From contig SVRB01000034.1 of NCBI GenBank assembly GCA_015065045.1, positions 1 to 13,040 on the forward strand: DNA of 13,040 bases. The letters are read 5' to 3'. This document shows, in pieces, positions 1 to 7,449 of the stretch. Position numbers and translations under genes: made by a program. The DNA comes from Oscillospiraceae bacterium (GTDB taxonomy: Bacteria; Bacillota; Clostridia; Oscillospirales; CAG-272). The notes beneath the pieces are model-generated. The model did not search any database. It worked only from the letters and a program-made list of their open reading frames with translations, and was not told the DNA's origin. The first letter of the stretch is position 1, and each line of letters begins with the position of its first letter.

Positions 1-600
1 AAGTATGACACGTACGTTATTATGGACGAAGTTTACGAGCATATAATCTACGCGCCTCATAAGCATACTTATATGAACAGTCTCCCCGGTATGTGGGAAA
101 GAACCATAAGCTGCAGCAGCTTGTCAAAGACTTATTCGATTACAGGTTGGAGACTCGGTTATGCTATCGCTCCCCAGAATATTATGGACAGAATCAAGCA
201 GTATCACGATTTTAATACTGTTGGTGCGCCCTCTCCTCTTATGGAAGCGGCAGTTGCGGGACTTGAGTTGCCCGACAGCTACTATGAGGAATTCGGTCAG
301 CACTATGCTCATATGAAGAAGATATTCACAGAGGGACTTGACAGACTTGGTATTGAATATTCCGATCCTCAGGGAGCATATTTTGTTCTTGCAAATATTG
401 GTCAGTTTATGAAGAAAGGACAGACGGACGTTGAATTCTGCGAACAGTTGGCAGAAAAGGTAGGAGTCGCGGCTGTTCCCGGAACGTCATTCTTTATGGA
501 AGACGTAAGAGATATCGTAAGACTTCACTTTGCAAAGAAAGACGAAACACTCTATGATGCTCTCGAAAGACTTGGCACAATCAAGCAGAAGCTCGGTTAA
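1..600 (+). CDS. PLP-dependent aminotransferase, class I/II (5' truncated)
   Basis: This is the C-terminal 199 codons of a fold-type I aminotransferase; the frame is open from base 1, so the start lies outside the window. PLP landmarks are visible: the Asp of MDEVYEH (pyridine-nitrogen contact), the Schiff-base Lys at nt 127-129 in SSLSKTYSITGWRLGY, and near the end the Arg at nt 520-522 in VRLHFA, which in this family binds the substrate alpha-carboxylate. The stretch around the Lys and the LPGMWERT segment resemble the aspartate / methionine / kynurenine aminotransferase branch (AspC-, YbdL- or KAT-like). The amino-acid substrate cannot be fixed from this part. It would transfer an amino group from an amino acid to a 2-oxo acid in the cytosol. 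It ends 17 bp before a strong hairpin terminator and is convergent with the next gene. Confidence 0.93.
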   Translation, partial: KYDTYVIMDEVYEHIIYAPHKHTYMNSLPGMWERTISCSSLSKTYSITGWRLGYAIAPQNIMDRIKQYHDFNTVGAPSPLMEAAVAGLELPDSYYEEFGQHYAHMKKIFTEGLDRLGIEYSDPQGAYFVLANIGQFMKKGQTDVEFCEQLAEKVGVAAVPGTSFFMEDVRDIVRLHFAKKDETLYDALERLGTIKQKLG

Positions 601-607
601 TTAAATA

Positions 608-641
608 AAAACAAACACCCCGACAGATTTCTCTGTCGGGG
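608..641 (+). repeat. Direct repeat copy A (terminator unit, 34 nt)
   Basis: Bases 608-641 are identical to 2032-2065, in the same orientation, and contain the whole terminator hairpin plus the A/C-rich flank. The two copies are 1424 bp apart and enclose exactly the LRR gene, its leader and its promoter. Confidence 0.95.
618..641. terminator. Bidirectional terminator (copy A) between aminotransferase and LRR gene
   Basis: A 10-bp perfect stem (CCCCGACAGA / TCTGTCGGGG) closes a TTTC loop. On the minus strand it is followed by TGTTTGTTTTTATTT, so it serves the leftward LRR gene best. On the plus strand the tail is the weaker ATAATTATTT, still plausible for the aminotransferase, whose stop lies just upstream. 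The core sequence is repeated exactly at 2032-2065. Confidence 0.88.
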
Positions 642-649
642 ATAATTAT

Positions 650-1858
650 TTAATATTGTATATTTCCATTTGTACACTTAACGATACAGCCTTGCGGAAG
701 AACAACTAAGTCTTTACCTTCAATAGAGTTCCACTCTTCTTTTGTTCCGTTGTAGGTAACATTCATCAAGTTGGTACAGTCTTCAAAAGGTGACTCTCCA
801 AAAGACTTTACAGTTTTGGGGATGGTGACGCTTTTTAGAGACTTACAGTTGAGAAAAGCTTTGTATTCAACATTTGTTACACCCTCAGGAATTACAAACG
901 TCTCTATACTGTAGCAATCCCAAAATGTCTGATCTATGATTGTTGTAACGCCTTTAGGTAGTTTTATATCTGTCAGGTTATAACAAAACGCAAATGCTCC
1001 CCAACCTATATACGTTACACTGTCGGGGATAGTTACGCTTTTTAATCCCGTACAATAGGCAAATACTTCGGCGCGTATGTATTTTACTCCGTCAAGGATT
1101 GTAACTTTTGTTAAATCGGTGCAATTCCAAAATGTATCTGCATTAATTTCCGTTACACCACCGGGAATGATCATCTCTTTTAGGCTTCTGCATTCTCTAA
1201 ATGCTGAACCACCAATAAATGTAACGGTATCGGGAATAGTGATATCTTTTAGATTTACACATTGGTAAAACAAGTTTTCTTGAATTTCTGTCAAATTGCA
1301 AGGAAGTGTTACTTTTGTCAAGTTGCTGCAATTTGCAAATGCGTAGCTTCCTATACTTATCACAGTGTTTGGGATTTCAATGCTCAATATATCGCCATTA
1401 CCCATAAAAGCTTTTTCACTGATAGCTGTAACGCTTTTGTCATTATATTTTTCGGGAATTACAATATCAGTATCAGTGCAAGTGCCGATGCCTGTAACTG
1501 TATACCCCGTATCATTTTCCAAATACGATAACCCTGTTGAACCTGAAGGAATAACTTTTGTATCTAATATAGTTTTACAAGCATGGCATATAAGATATAA
1601 CTCACCGGATTCATATTTTGTAGATTGTGTGATGGTTACCCATTCACATTGTATGTGTTCCATTAGTGAAATAGTTTCTTTTTCTGTTTCTCCGCAATCG
1701 CACTTTCGTTCTCGTGCGCCTTTTTCGGTACAGGTGGGATCTTTGGTAATTTCCCAATCACTCCACTTGTGTGAATGATTGCTGCAAGAAGTCATTATGA
1801 AAACTGATGTCATAAAAACACATAAAACGAATATCCCAAGATGAAAAAACTTTTTCAT
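650..1858 (-). CDS. BspA-like leucine-rich-repeat lipoprotein
   Basis: 402-residue predicted surface lipoprotein. Residues 1-24 form a signal peptide (KK followed by a long hydrophobic run) ending in a lipobox-like MTSC, with Cys25 as the predicted lipidated residue; Met at -3 is less usual. Residues 28-62 (HKWSDWE...PTCTEKG...CDCG) are a Cys-rich module common in surface proteins of gut Clostridia, and residues 68-104 look like a second, degenerate copy (CHAC at 91-94). Residues 140-360 carry ten LRR_5 (BspA / Treponema type) repeats with an exact 23-residue period: the conserved A/T-F pair falls at 150, 173, 196, 219, 242, 265, 288, 311, 334 and 357. Such domains often bind host or bacterial surface ligands; the ligand here is unknown. 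The start is set by AGGAGGT about 6 bases upstream. It is monocistronic, with its own promoter and terminator. Confidence 0.92.
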   Translation of the reverse strand: MKKFFHLGIFVLCVFMTSVFIMTSCSNHSHKWSDWEITKDPTCTEKGARERKCDCGETEKETISLMEHIQCEWVTITQSTKYESGELYLICHACKTILDTKVIPSGSTGLSYLENDTGYTVTGIGTCTDTDIVIPEKYNDKSVTAISEKAFMGNGDILSIEIPNTVISIGSYAFANCSNLTKVTLPCNLTEIQENLFYQCVNLKDITIPDTVTFIGGSAFRECRSLKEMIIPGGVTEINADTFWNCTDLTKVTILDGVKYIRAEVFAYCTGLKSVTIPDSVTYIGWGAFAFCYNLTDIKLPKGVTTIIDQTFWDCYSIETFVIPEGVTNVEYKAFLNCKSLKSVTIPKTVKSFGESPFEDCTNLMNVTYNGTKEEWNSIEGKDLVVLPQGCIVKCTNGNIQY

Positions 1859-1899
1859 ATTAGACCTCCTTTTTTACAAAAAAGTATTAGAAAGTAAGT

Positions 1900-1927
1900 G
1901 TAATATCCTGCTTTATACGGATATTAC
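1900..1927. promoter_or_regulatory. 9-bp inverted repeat in the LRR gene leader
   Basis: GTAATATCC (1900-1908) and GGATATTAC (1919-1927) are perfect inverted copies with a 10-base spacer. They lie at about +4 to +31 of the predicted transcript, so they could be a DNA operator just downstream of the start site or a 5' stem-loop in the mRNA. It is not followed by a U-run, so it is not an attenuator of the usual kind. Confidence 0.45.
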
Positions 1928-1937
1928 TCGTCAATAC

Positions 1938-1966
1938 ATTATATCATATTTTTATTGTAATTACAA
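1938..1966 (-). promoter_or_regulatory. Sigma-A type promoter of the LRR lipoprotein gene
   Basis: Reading the minus strand, TTGTAA (1966-1961) and TATAAT (1943-1938) are separated by exactly 17 bases. Transcription should start near 1931, leaving a leader of about 70 nt before the ATG at 1858. The -35 hexamer lies inside a 16-bp palindrome (1953-1968). Confidence 0.75.
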
Positions 1967-1968
1967 TA
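1953..1968. promoter_or_regulatory. Candidate operator: 16-bp perfect palindrome over the -35
   Basis: TATTGTAATTACAATA is its own reverse complement and covers the -35 hexamer of the LRR gene promoter. A dimeric repressor bound here would block the polymerase. The regulator is not identifiable from the window, and an AT-rich palindrome could also arise by chance. Confidence 0.4.
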
Positions 1969-2031
1969 CACTTTTTGTGAAAAAAGCGACTTTTTAACAC
2001 ATGGTGGTGTTGAGTTATTAGAATCAATGAT

Positions 2032-2065
2032 AAAACAAACACCCCGACAGATTTCTCTGTCGGGG
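2032..2065 (+). repeat. Direct repeat copy B (terminator unit, 34 nt)
   Basis: Exact second copy of bases 608-641, in the same orientation. It forms the core of the alpha-galactosidase terminator and lies just upstream of the LRR gene promoter region. Confidence 0.95.
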
Positions 2066-2070
2066 TGTTT
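2037..2070. terminator. Terminator of the alpha-galactosidase gene (copy B)
   Basis: The same CCCCGACAGA hairpin as at 618-641, here extended by flanking AAACA/TGTTT pairs to a 15-bp perfect stem with a TTTC loop. On the minus strand it follows the alpha-galactosidase stop by 13 bp and runs into a T-rich tail (GTTTTATC). The symmetric A/T flanks could let it work in both directions. Confidence 0.9.
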
Positions 2071-2083
2071 TATATAGCTTATA

Positions 2084-4255
2084 TTATTTTGCAATAAATC
2101 TGTAAACCTTTGTTTCGAAGTCGCCCTGAGGCATCTGAGGATAGATACCGAAGTTCATCCATGATGCACCTGTCATAGACATTTCGAGTTCAGCAACCTC
2201 GTAAACAGTATCGGCGTCAAGACCTTCGGGGTAGATTCTGAGCTCGGGCTCGTTGAAGTTTTCAAGCATTTTCATAACGGTAAGCTTTGCCTTCTTCTTA
2301 TCGGGAGAAACTACCTGAATTGCAAAGTAGTTTGAATCGCCGAAGGGAGCGTTAAGTCTGTAAATATCACCGTCGAATACCAAATCTTCATCAGCCTTGT
2401 ATGCTGCGATCTGCTTCGGAATTTCTTCAAGCTCTTCTTCTGTCATCTTTGTTGTGTCAAGCTCGTAGCCTGTAGCGCCCATGTGTGCGAGATCTGCTCT
2501 TGCGTAAAGCTTAGTAATATGCTTAGCGCGTCTGTTGGGAGATTCTGTTACGTGGCAGGACATAGATGAGAACGGATATACGAAAGAAGTACCGTACTGG
2601 ATCTTTGCTCTTGCGGGAGCGTCTGTTTGGTCACTTGTCCAGATCTGAGGGAAGTAGTACAATACGCCCGCGTCAAAACGTGAACCACCGCTTGAGCATC
2701 CTTCAAAGAGAACGTCGGGGTTAGCGTCAACTATGCGTTCAAATAAGTCGTAAAGACCGAGAATCTGTCTGTGATATGTTTCCTTCTGTCTGTCAACGGG
2801 AAGTGCCAATGAATAGCCTTCAGCAAGGTCTCTGTTGCAGTCCCATTTTACGTAGTCGATTTCGTGATCTCTGATGATCTTGTTTATAGTTGTTGCAAGA
2901 TATTCTCTTACTTCTTCTCTTGTAAGGTCGAGCATAAGCTGTCTTCTTGCTTCAACGGGTTCTTCATCGGGAGTACGCAATGCCCATTCGGGATGTGCTC
3001 TGTAAAGGTCACTGTCTCTGTTCACCATTTCGGGCTCGAACCAAAGACCGAAACGCATACCCTTGTCATGTGTAAAGTCGATAAGGTCTTTCAAAGTACC
3101 TTCCATCTTTTCTTCGTTTACAAACCAGTCGCCGAGACCTGATGTTTCGTCATCGCGCTTGCCAAACCAACCGTCGTCAAGAACGAATGTGTCAATACCC
3201 GTTCCTGCAACAGTTTCAACGATAGAGCGAAGCTTTTCCATAGTGAACTTGAATCTTGTAGCTTCCCAGTTGTTGATAACGATGGGACGTGATTTTTTAA
3301 CAAATCTTTCAGGAATAAGAGCATTACGGAAGATGTTGTGGAATTCACGGCTCATACCCGAATAACCCTTATCTGAGAATACGAGTACTGTTTCGGGAGA
3401 CTGGAAGCTTTCTCCGGGCTCGAGCTTCCAAGAGAAGTCGAAGTCGGAAAGACCACCCGTTACACGAACGATACCCATAGGTGTTCTTTCAGCGGAGATA
3501 GCGTGAGAGCCGGAATAGATTATATTGATACCGTATGCGATACCTGAATTTTCTGAAGTTTCATTAAGACCGATCGCCATGAATGGATTCATGGATGCTG
3601 AGGAGATACCTCTCTTTGAGTCAATAGTGAAAATACCTCTATCGAGAGATGTCTGCTTAACATGTGTTTCAGCACCGGCGCCACCTGCGAGATATGTTGC
3701 TTTCCAATCACGGTTGGGAAGTGAGAATGAAAAGCTGTACGCACGGTTTACTCTGATATTGTCATTTCCTGTGTTTTCGATCTTCATACTGCGGGCAATA
3801 ACAGATGCGTCTTCGTATACAGTATAATAAAGGATAACCTTAGCTGTCTTTGCGCGAAGTGTAATAGCAAGAGTTTCGCCGTATCTAAGGGCAGGAAGTC
3901 CGTCAAGCTTGGGCTTTTCTTTCAATATTTCATAACCCTCGAAAACAAGGTCGCTTCTTCTGCTTCCGTTAGCGTATTCGAGAATCAAGCTGGGCTCATA
4001 GTAGTCACCCGCGTAAGGAGTTTCAATTTCCTTCGGAATAGACGTAATATCGTATTTAACGTCGTTTTCATCATAAACGTATACAGCGTGCGAGCGTCCT
4101 TTTTCAGAGTATGTAGTAAAGATCAAATCTCTGCCTACTCTTTTTCCAAAGTAAAGATGCTCAAGAATACCTAACTTGTTTATTCCGAAAGCGTATGTAG
4201 TTTCTTTGCTTTCAAGATAGAATATCTTGCTTTGTTCATCAAAAAAAATTCCCAT
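2084..4255 (-). CDS. Alpha-galactosidase, glycoside hydrolase family 36
   Basis: 723 residues, the usual size of bacterial homotetrameric GH36 alpha-galactosidases, which hydrolyse terminal alpha-1,6-galactose from melibiose, raffinose-family sugars and galactomannan fragments with retention. The N-terminal beta-sandwich spans about residues 1-320. The TIM barrel begins near NNWEATRF (328-335), followed by LDDGWFGKRDD (359-369) and GLWFEPEMV (403-411). The catalytic nucleophile is Asp472 in YVKWDCNR and the acid/base is Asp542 in WTSDQTDA; EGCSSGGSRFD (518-528) is the family's substrate loop. A C-terminal beta domain follows from about 620. There is no signal peptide, so it is cytosolic. The start has a moderate AGAGGA site about 10 bases upstream, and the N-terminus MGIFFDEQSKIFYLES matches the family's usual start. 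It is divergent from a transporter-GH2 operon that probably supplies its substrate. Confidence 0.96.
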   Translation of the reverse strand: MGIFFDEQSKIFYLESKETTYAFGINKLGILEHLYFGKRVGRDLIFTTYSEKGRSHAVYVYDENDVKYDITSIPKEIETPYAGDYYEPSLILEYANGSRRSDLVFEGYEILKEKPKLDGLPALRYGETLAITLRAKTAKVILYYTVYEDASVIARSMKIENTGNDNIRVNRAYSFSFSLPNRDWKATYLAGGAGAETHVKQTSLDRGIFTIDSKRGISSASMNPFMAIGLNETSENSGIAYGINIIYSGSHAISAERTPMGIVRVTGGLSDFDFSWKLEPGESFQSPETVLVFSDKGYSGMSREFHNIFRNALIPERFVKKSRPIVINNWEATRFKFTMEKLRSIVETVAGTGIDTFVLDDGWFGKRDDETSGLGDWFVNEEKMEGTLKDLIDFTHDKGMRFGLWFEPEMVNRDSDLYRAHPEWALRTPDEEPVEARRQLMLDLTREEVREYLATTINKIIRDHEIDYVKWDCNRDLAEGYSLALPVDRQKETYHRQILGLYDLFERIVDANPDVLFEGCSSGGSRFDAGVLYYFPQIWTSDQTDAPARAKIQYGTSFVYPFSSMSCHVTESPNRRAKHITKLYARADLAHMGATGYELDTTKMTEEELEEIPKQIAAYKADEDLVFDGDIYRLNAPFGDSNYFAIQVVSPDKKKAKLTVMKMLENFNEPELRIYPEGLDADTVYEVAELEMSMTGASWMNFGIYPQMPQGDFETKVYRFIAK

Positions 4256-4315
4256 AGAGTCTTTGTCCTCTCTTTTTGTATATAAACTAATTTTTTACAA
4301 AACATATCTTATATC

Positions 4316-4344
4316 ATTGTATCATATTATATTTCCATTTTCAA
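4316..4344 (-). promoter_or_regulatory. Promoter of the alpha-galactosidase gene
   Basis: On the minus strand TTGAAA (4344-4339) and TACAAT (4321-4316) are spaced by 17 bases. The expected start near 4309 gives a leader of about 54 nt. The -10 overlaps one copy of an ATGATATA motif (4310-4317, minus strand) that also occurs at the opposing promoter. Confidence 0.75.
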
Positions 4345-4380
4345 GTGATATAGGGGATTTTAAACAGCCAAAAAACAAAC

Positions 4381-4409
4381 TTGATAAAAATTTTTTTGTG
4401 TGATATACT
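4381..4409 (+). promoter_or_regulatory. Promoter of the MFS-GH2 operon
   Basis: TTGATA (4381-4386) and TATACT (4404-4409) with a 17-base spacer; an A/T tract fills the first half of the spacer. The -10 overlaps a small inverted repeat TATAC-TTT-GTATA (4404-4416) and a GTGATATA motif (4400-4407) also found at 4345-4352. The leader is about 30 nt, with AAGGGG (4436-4441) as the ribosome site. Confidence 0.78.
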
Positions 4410-4446
4410 TTGTATAGTAACAAAAAATAAAAAATAAGGGGTTAGT

Positions 4447-5751
4447 ATGGAAAAAAATAAACTGAATCGAAAATTCTTAGCGGCTCTCTGGATATTCAGC
4501 CTTACGGGCCAGATCGCTTGGGTCATTGAAAATATGTACTTTAACGTCTTTATCTACAAGATGTTTAACGCTGATGCAAACGCCATATCTATGATGGTAG
4601 CTGCATCCGCTGTATCTGCAACCATAACGACAGTTATTATAGGCGCGTTGTCGGATAAAATAGGTAAGAGAAAAATATTTATCTGCGGTGGATATATATT
4701 GTGGGGAATAACCATTTTAAGCTTTGCTTTGATAAGAAAAGACGTTCTTCAGGTTATTTTCCCGGCAGCATCAACGGCGGCTGTGGGGATTACGCTTGTA
4801 ATCATAATGGACTGCGTTATGACATTTTTTGGTTCATCAGCAAATGATGCTTGCTTTAACGCTTGGCTTACAGATTTGACAGACAACACGAACAGAGGGA
4901 CTGCTGAGGGTATAAACTCGATGATGCCCCTTCTCGCTATGTTGGCAGTTTTTGGCGGATTTATGTCTTTTGATTTAAACAAGGCTGAAAGCTGGACTGT
5001 TATTTATTTGATCATAGGTATTGCCGTATTCTTGATAGGCATTATCGGTATATTCCTTATTGACGAGTCGGGTAAAAAGATCAGCGAAAACAAGAATTAT
5101 TTTTCAAATATCGTATACGGTTTTCGTCCGTCGGTTATTAAACAGAACAAGATTTTGTATATAACCTTAGGCGCATTTGCTGTGTTCGGAATATCAATAC
5201 AGATATTTATGCCTTATCTTATTTTGTATTATAACGTAACTCTGAAGATGGATAATTACGTTATTATTATGGCACCCGCTATATTGATAGGCGCGATATT
5301 TACAGCGCTTTACGGAAGACTTTATGACAAGCACGGCTTTAAGAAAACGATAATTCCGTCAATAGTTTTGTTGTGCATAGGCTACATTATGCTGTATATT
5401 TTCAAGTCAACGGCATTTGTATTTATAGGCTCACTCCTTATGATATGCGGTTTTCTTTCGGGAACTGCAATATTCGGAGCTATGATAAGAGATTACACTC
5501 CCGCAGGCAAGGCAGGAATGTTTCAGGGGCTTCGTATAGTCGGACAGGTGCTTATTCCGGGAATTATAGGCCCTGCTGTCGGCGCATATGTTTTGAGAAA
5601 TGCAGAAACAATAATTAACGATGACGGAACTACCTCGTTTGTGCCTAATGCAAATATCTATATGGCAGCATTGGCTGTGGCTGTAATGCTGTTTATAGTT
5701 TTGTTTATTCAGTTTGCAGTTATGAGAAAAGAAGTGAAGAAGCATGAGTAA
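4447..5751 (+). CDS. MFS transporter, probable glycoside/sugar importer
   Basis: 434 residues with about twelve hydrophobic membrane segments (roughly 10-38, 47-68, 77-95, 103-129, 157-175, 183-205, 236-263, 270-290, 300-319, 323-346, 358-382 and 402-426), the normal size and layout of a major facilitator. The MFS motif A lies between segments 2 and 3 (GALSDKIGKRK, 66-76), and the central cytosolic loop is about 206-235. The N-terminal segment WVIENMYFNVFIYKMF resembles the MFS proteins often found beside glycosidases in Firmicutes. The substrate is inferred only from context: its stop overlaps the start of a GH2 glycosidase by 8 bp, and it diverges from a GH36 alpha-galactosidase, so it likely imports an oligosaccharide or glycoside by cation symport. 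AAGGGG five bases before the ATG supports the start. Confidence 0.9.
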   Translation: MEKNKLNRKFLAALWIFSLTGQIAWVIENMYFNVFIYKMFNADANAISMMVAASAVSATITTVIIGALSDKIGKRKIFICGGYILWGITILSFALIRKDVLQVIFPAASTAAVGITLVIIMDCVMTFFGSSANDACFNAWLTDLTDNTNRGTAEGINSMMPLLAMLAVFGGFMSFDLNKAESWTVIYLIIGIAVFLIGIIGIFLIDESGKKISENKNYFSNIVYGFRPSVIKQNKILYITLGAFAVFGISIQIFMPYLILYYNVTLKMDNYVIIMAPAILIGAIFTALYGRLYDKHGFKKTIIPSIVLLCIGYIMLYIFKSTAFVFIGSLLMICGFLSGTAIFGAMIRDYTPAGKAGMFQGLRIVGQVLIPGIIGPAVGAYVLRNAETIINDDGTTSFVPNANIYMAALAVAVMLFIVLFIQFAVMRKEVKKHE

Positions 5752-7447
5752 ATTTATAGATCTTTATACAGAAGAAGGGGAGAATTTACCCGATATCCCG
5801 TGGAATGAATACCCGAGACCGCTTTTGAAGAGAGATTCATTTTTCTGTCTTAACGGAGAGTGGAATTTTGGTGTATGCGTCGGCGATAATGAGGTAGATT
5901 TTCAAAAGATAACAGTACCGTATTCACCCGAAAGCTTATTGTCGGGTATAAATAAGACCTATGATGAAACGGAATACGATTATTTATTATATAAAAAAGA
6001 ATTTGTATTGCCCGAAGGATTTAAAAACGACAGAGTATTGTTGCATTTCGGAGCTGTCGGAAATTATGCGAAGGTGTACGTAAACGGCAGATTTTTTGGT
6101 GAGCATATCGGTGGATATGACCCGTTTTTCTTTGATATTACCGAGGTACTATGCGAGAAAAATACCATAGTCGTACACGCGAAAAACTTTTTAAAAGGCA
6201 ACGTGCTTCCGTACGGTAAGCAAAGCAGAAAAAGGGGTGGAATGTGGTATACGCCAACGTCGGGAATATGGCAGACGGTATGGCTTGAAAGTGTGCCCGA
6301 AAAGTATATAAAATCGCTTAAAACAGACGTAAAGGGAAACAGAGTACGAATAAAGGCTGACGGAATAGACAGAGCTAAGGTAGAACTTAAGACAGAGAAC
6401 GGCGTTCTGAACTTTGAAATGGCGAATTCAGTTTGTGAATTTGAGATTGAGAATAGGGTAGAGTGGTCGCCCGAAAATCCGTATTTGTACTATTTTTCAG
6501 TCGAGAGTGAATATGATAAGATAGAATCATATTTTGCTTTTCGTGAGCTTGAAATAAAGACTGTTGACGGATATAAGAGGCTGTGCTTAAACGGTAAACC
6601 ATACTTTTTTCACGGACTTCTTGACCAAGGATATTGGAGTGACGGCGGTATGACACCGCCATCGCCTAAGTCTTACGAAAAGGATATTATGGCGATGAAA
6701 TCTCTTGGTTTTAATATGCTCAGAAAGCATATTAAAATTGAGCCTGCAAACTTTTACTATGATTGCGATAGACTTGGCATGATTGTTTTTCAGGATATGA
6801 TAAACAACGGAGACTATAATTTCATAAGAGATACCGCGTTGCCAACCATTGGGGTAAAAAAGTTAAATGACAAATTGCTCCATCGCGATAAAAAAACAAG
6901 GGAAGCGTTCAAGGACTATATGAAAAAGACCGTTGAATTGCTGAAAGGCTACCCCTGTATATGTTGCTATACGATATTTAACGAGGGCTGGGGACAATTC
7001 TGCGGCACGGAAATGTACGGAGAATTGAAAAAACTCGATAATACAAGATTTATTGATACAGCTTCGGGGTGGTTTGATCCTGTTATGTCTGACGTAGACA
7101 GTGAGCACGTTTACTTTAGAAAAGTTAAGCTGAAATCAAAGAAAAGACCGCTTGTTCTCTCGGAGTTTGGTGGATATTCCTATAGGGTTAATGGGCATAT
7201 ATTTAACCCCGAAAACGAGTATGGATACGGTAAATATTCAAACCGTGAAGGGTTTGTGGAAGCATTTCGTAAGCTCTATGAAACGGAGATACTTCCGCTT
7301 GTAAGATCAGGACTTTGCGCATCTGTCTATACGCAGGTATCCGATGTTGAAGATGAAACGAACGGACTCTTTACGTACGATAGACGTGTATTAAAGATAA
7401 AACCCGAGGAATTTTCCGACATATCGGAAAAATTGAAAACAATTTAA
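5744..7447 (+). CDS. Glycoside hydrolase family 2 protein (beta-glycosidase)
   Basis: 567 residues with the three core GH2 domains and nothing after them. A jelly-roll sugar-binding domain spans about 30-185 (LNGEWNF, FGAVGNYAKVYVNGRFFGEHIGGYDPF). An Ig-like domain spans about 186-270, and a TIM barrel runs from about 275 to the end, starting at LNGKPYFFHGLLDQGYW. The acid/base is Glu414 in FNEGWG and the nucleophile Glu474 in VLSEFGGY. GH2 enzymes are retaining beta-galactosidases, beta-glucuronidases or beta-mannosidases; I cannot tell which here. It is much shorter than LacZ and lacks LacZ-type C-terminal domains. With no signal peptide it is cytosolic. Its ATG overlaps the transporter stop (ATGAGTAA), which implies translational coupling; the ribosome site is weak (GAAG-rich). 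A strong terminator follows 20 bp after the stop. Confidence 0.93.
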   Translation: MSKFIDLYTEEGENLPDIPWNEYPRPLLKRDSFFCLNGEWNFGVCVGDNEVDFQKITVPYSPESLLSGINKTYDETEYDYLLYKKEFVLPEGFKNDRVLLHFGAVGNYAKVYVNGRFFGEHIGGYDPFFFDITEVLCEKNTIVVHAKNFLKGNVLPYGKQSRKRGGMWYTPTSGIWQTVWLESVPEKYIKSLKTDVKGNRVRIKADGIDRAKVELKTENGVLNFEMANSVCEFEIENRVEWSPENPYLYYFSVESEYDKIESYFAFRELEIKTVDGYKRLCLNGKPYFFHGLLDQGYWSDGGMTPPSPKSYEKDIMAMKSLGFNMLRKHIKIEPANFYYDCDRLGMIVFQDMINNGDYNFIRDTALPTIGVKKLNDKLLHRDKKTREAFKDYMKKTVELLKGYPCICCYTIFNEGWGQFCGTEMYGELKKLDNTRFIDTASGWFDPVMSDVDSEHVYFRKVKLKSKKRPLVLSEFGGYSYRVNGHIFNPENEYGYGKYSNREGFVEAFRKLYETEILPLVRSGLCASVYTQVSDVEDETNGLFTYDRRVLKIKPEEFSDISEKLKTI

Positions 7448-7449
7448 TA

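Noticed and set aside
778..1411. Regular 69-bp periodicity that could be read as a CRISPR-like or tandem-repeat array
   Set aside because: The periodicity is at the protein level (23-residue LRR units) with divergent DNA, inside one intact reading frame.
1365..1778. A 137-codon plus-strand frame opposite the LRR gene
   Set aside because: It is the antisense of the LRR_5 and Cys-rich region, with no ribosome site or recognisable domain.
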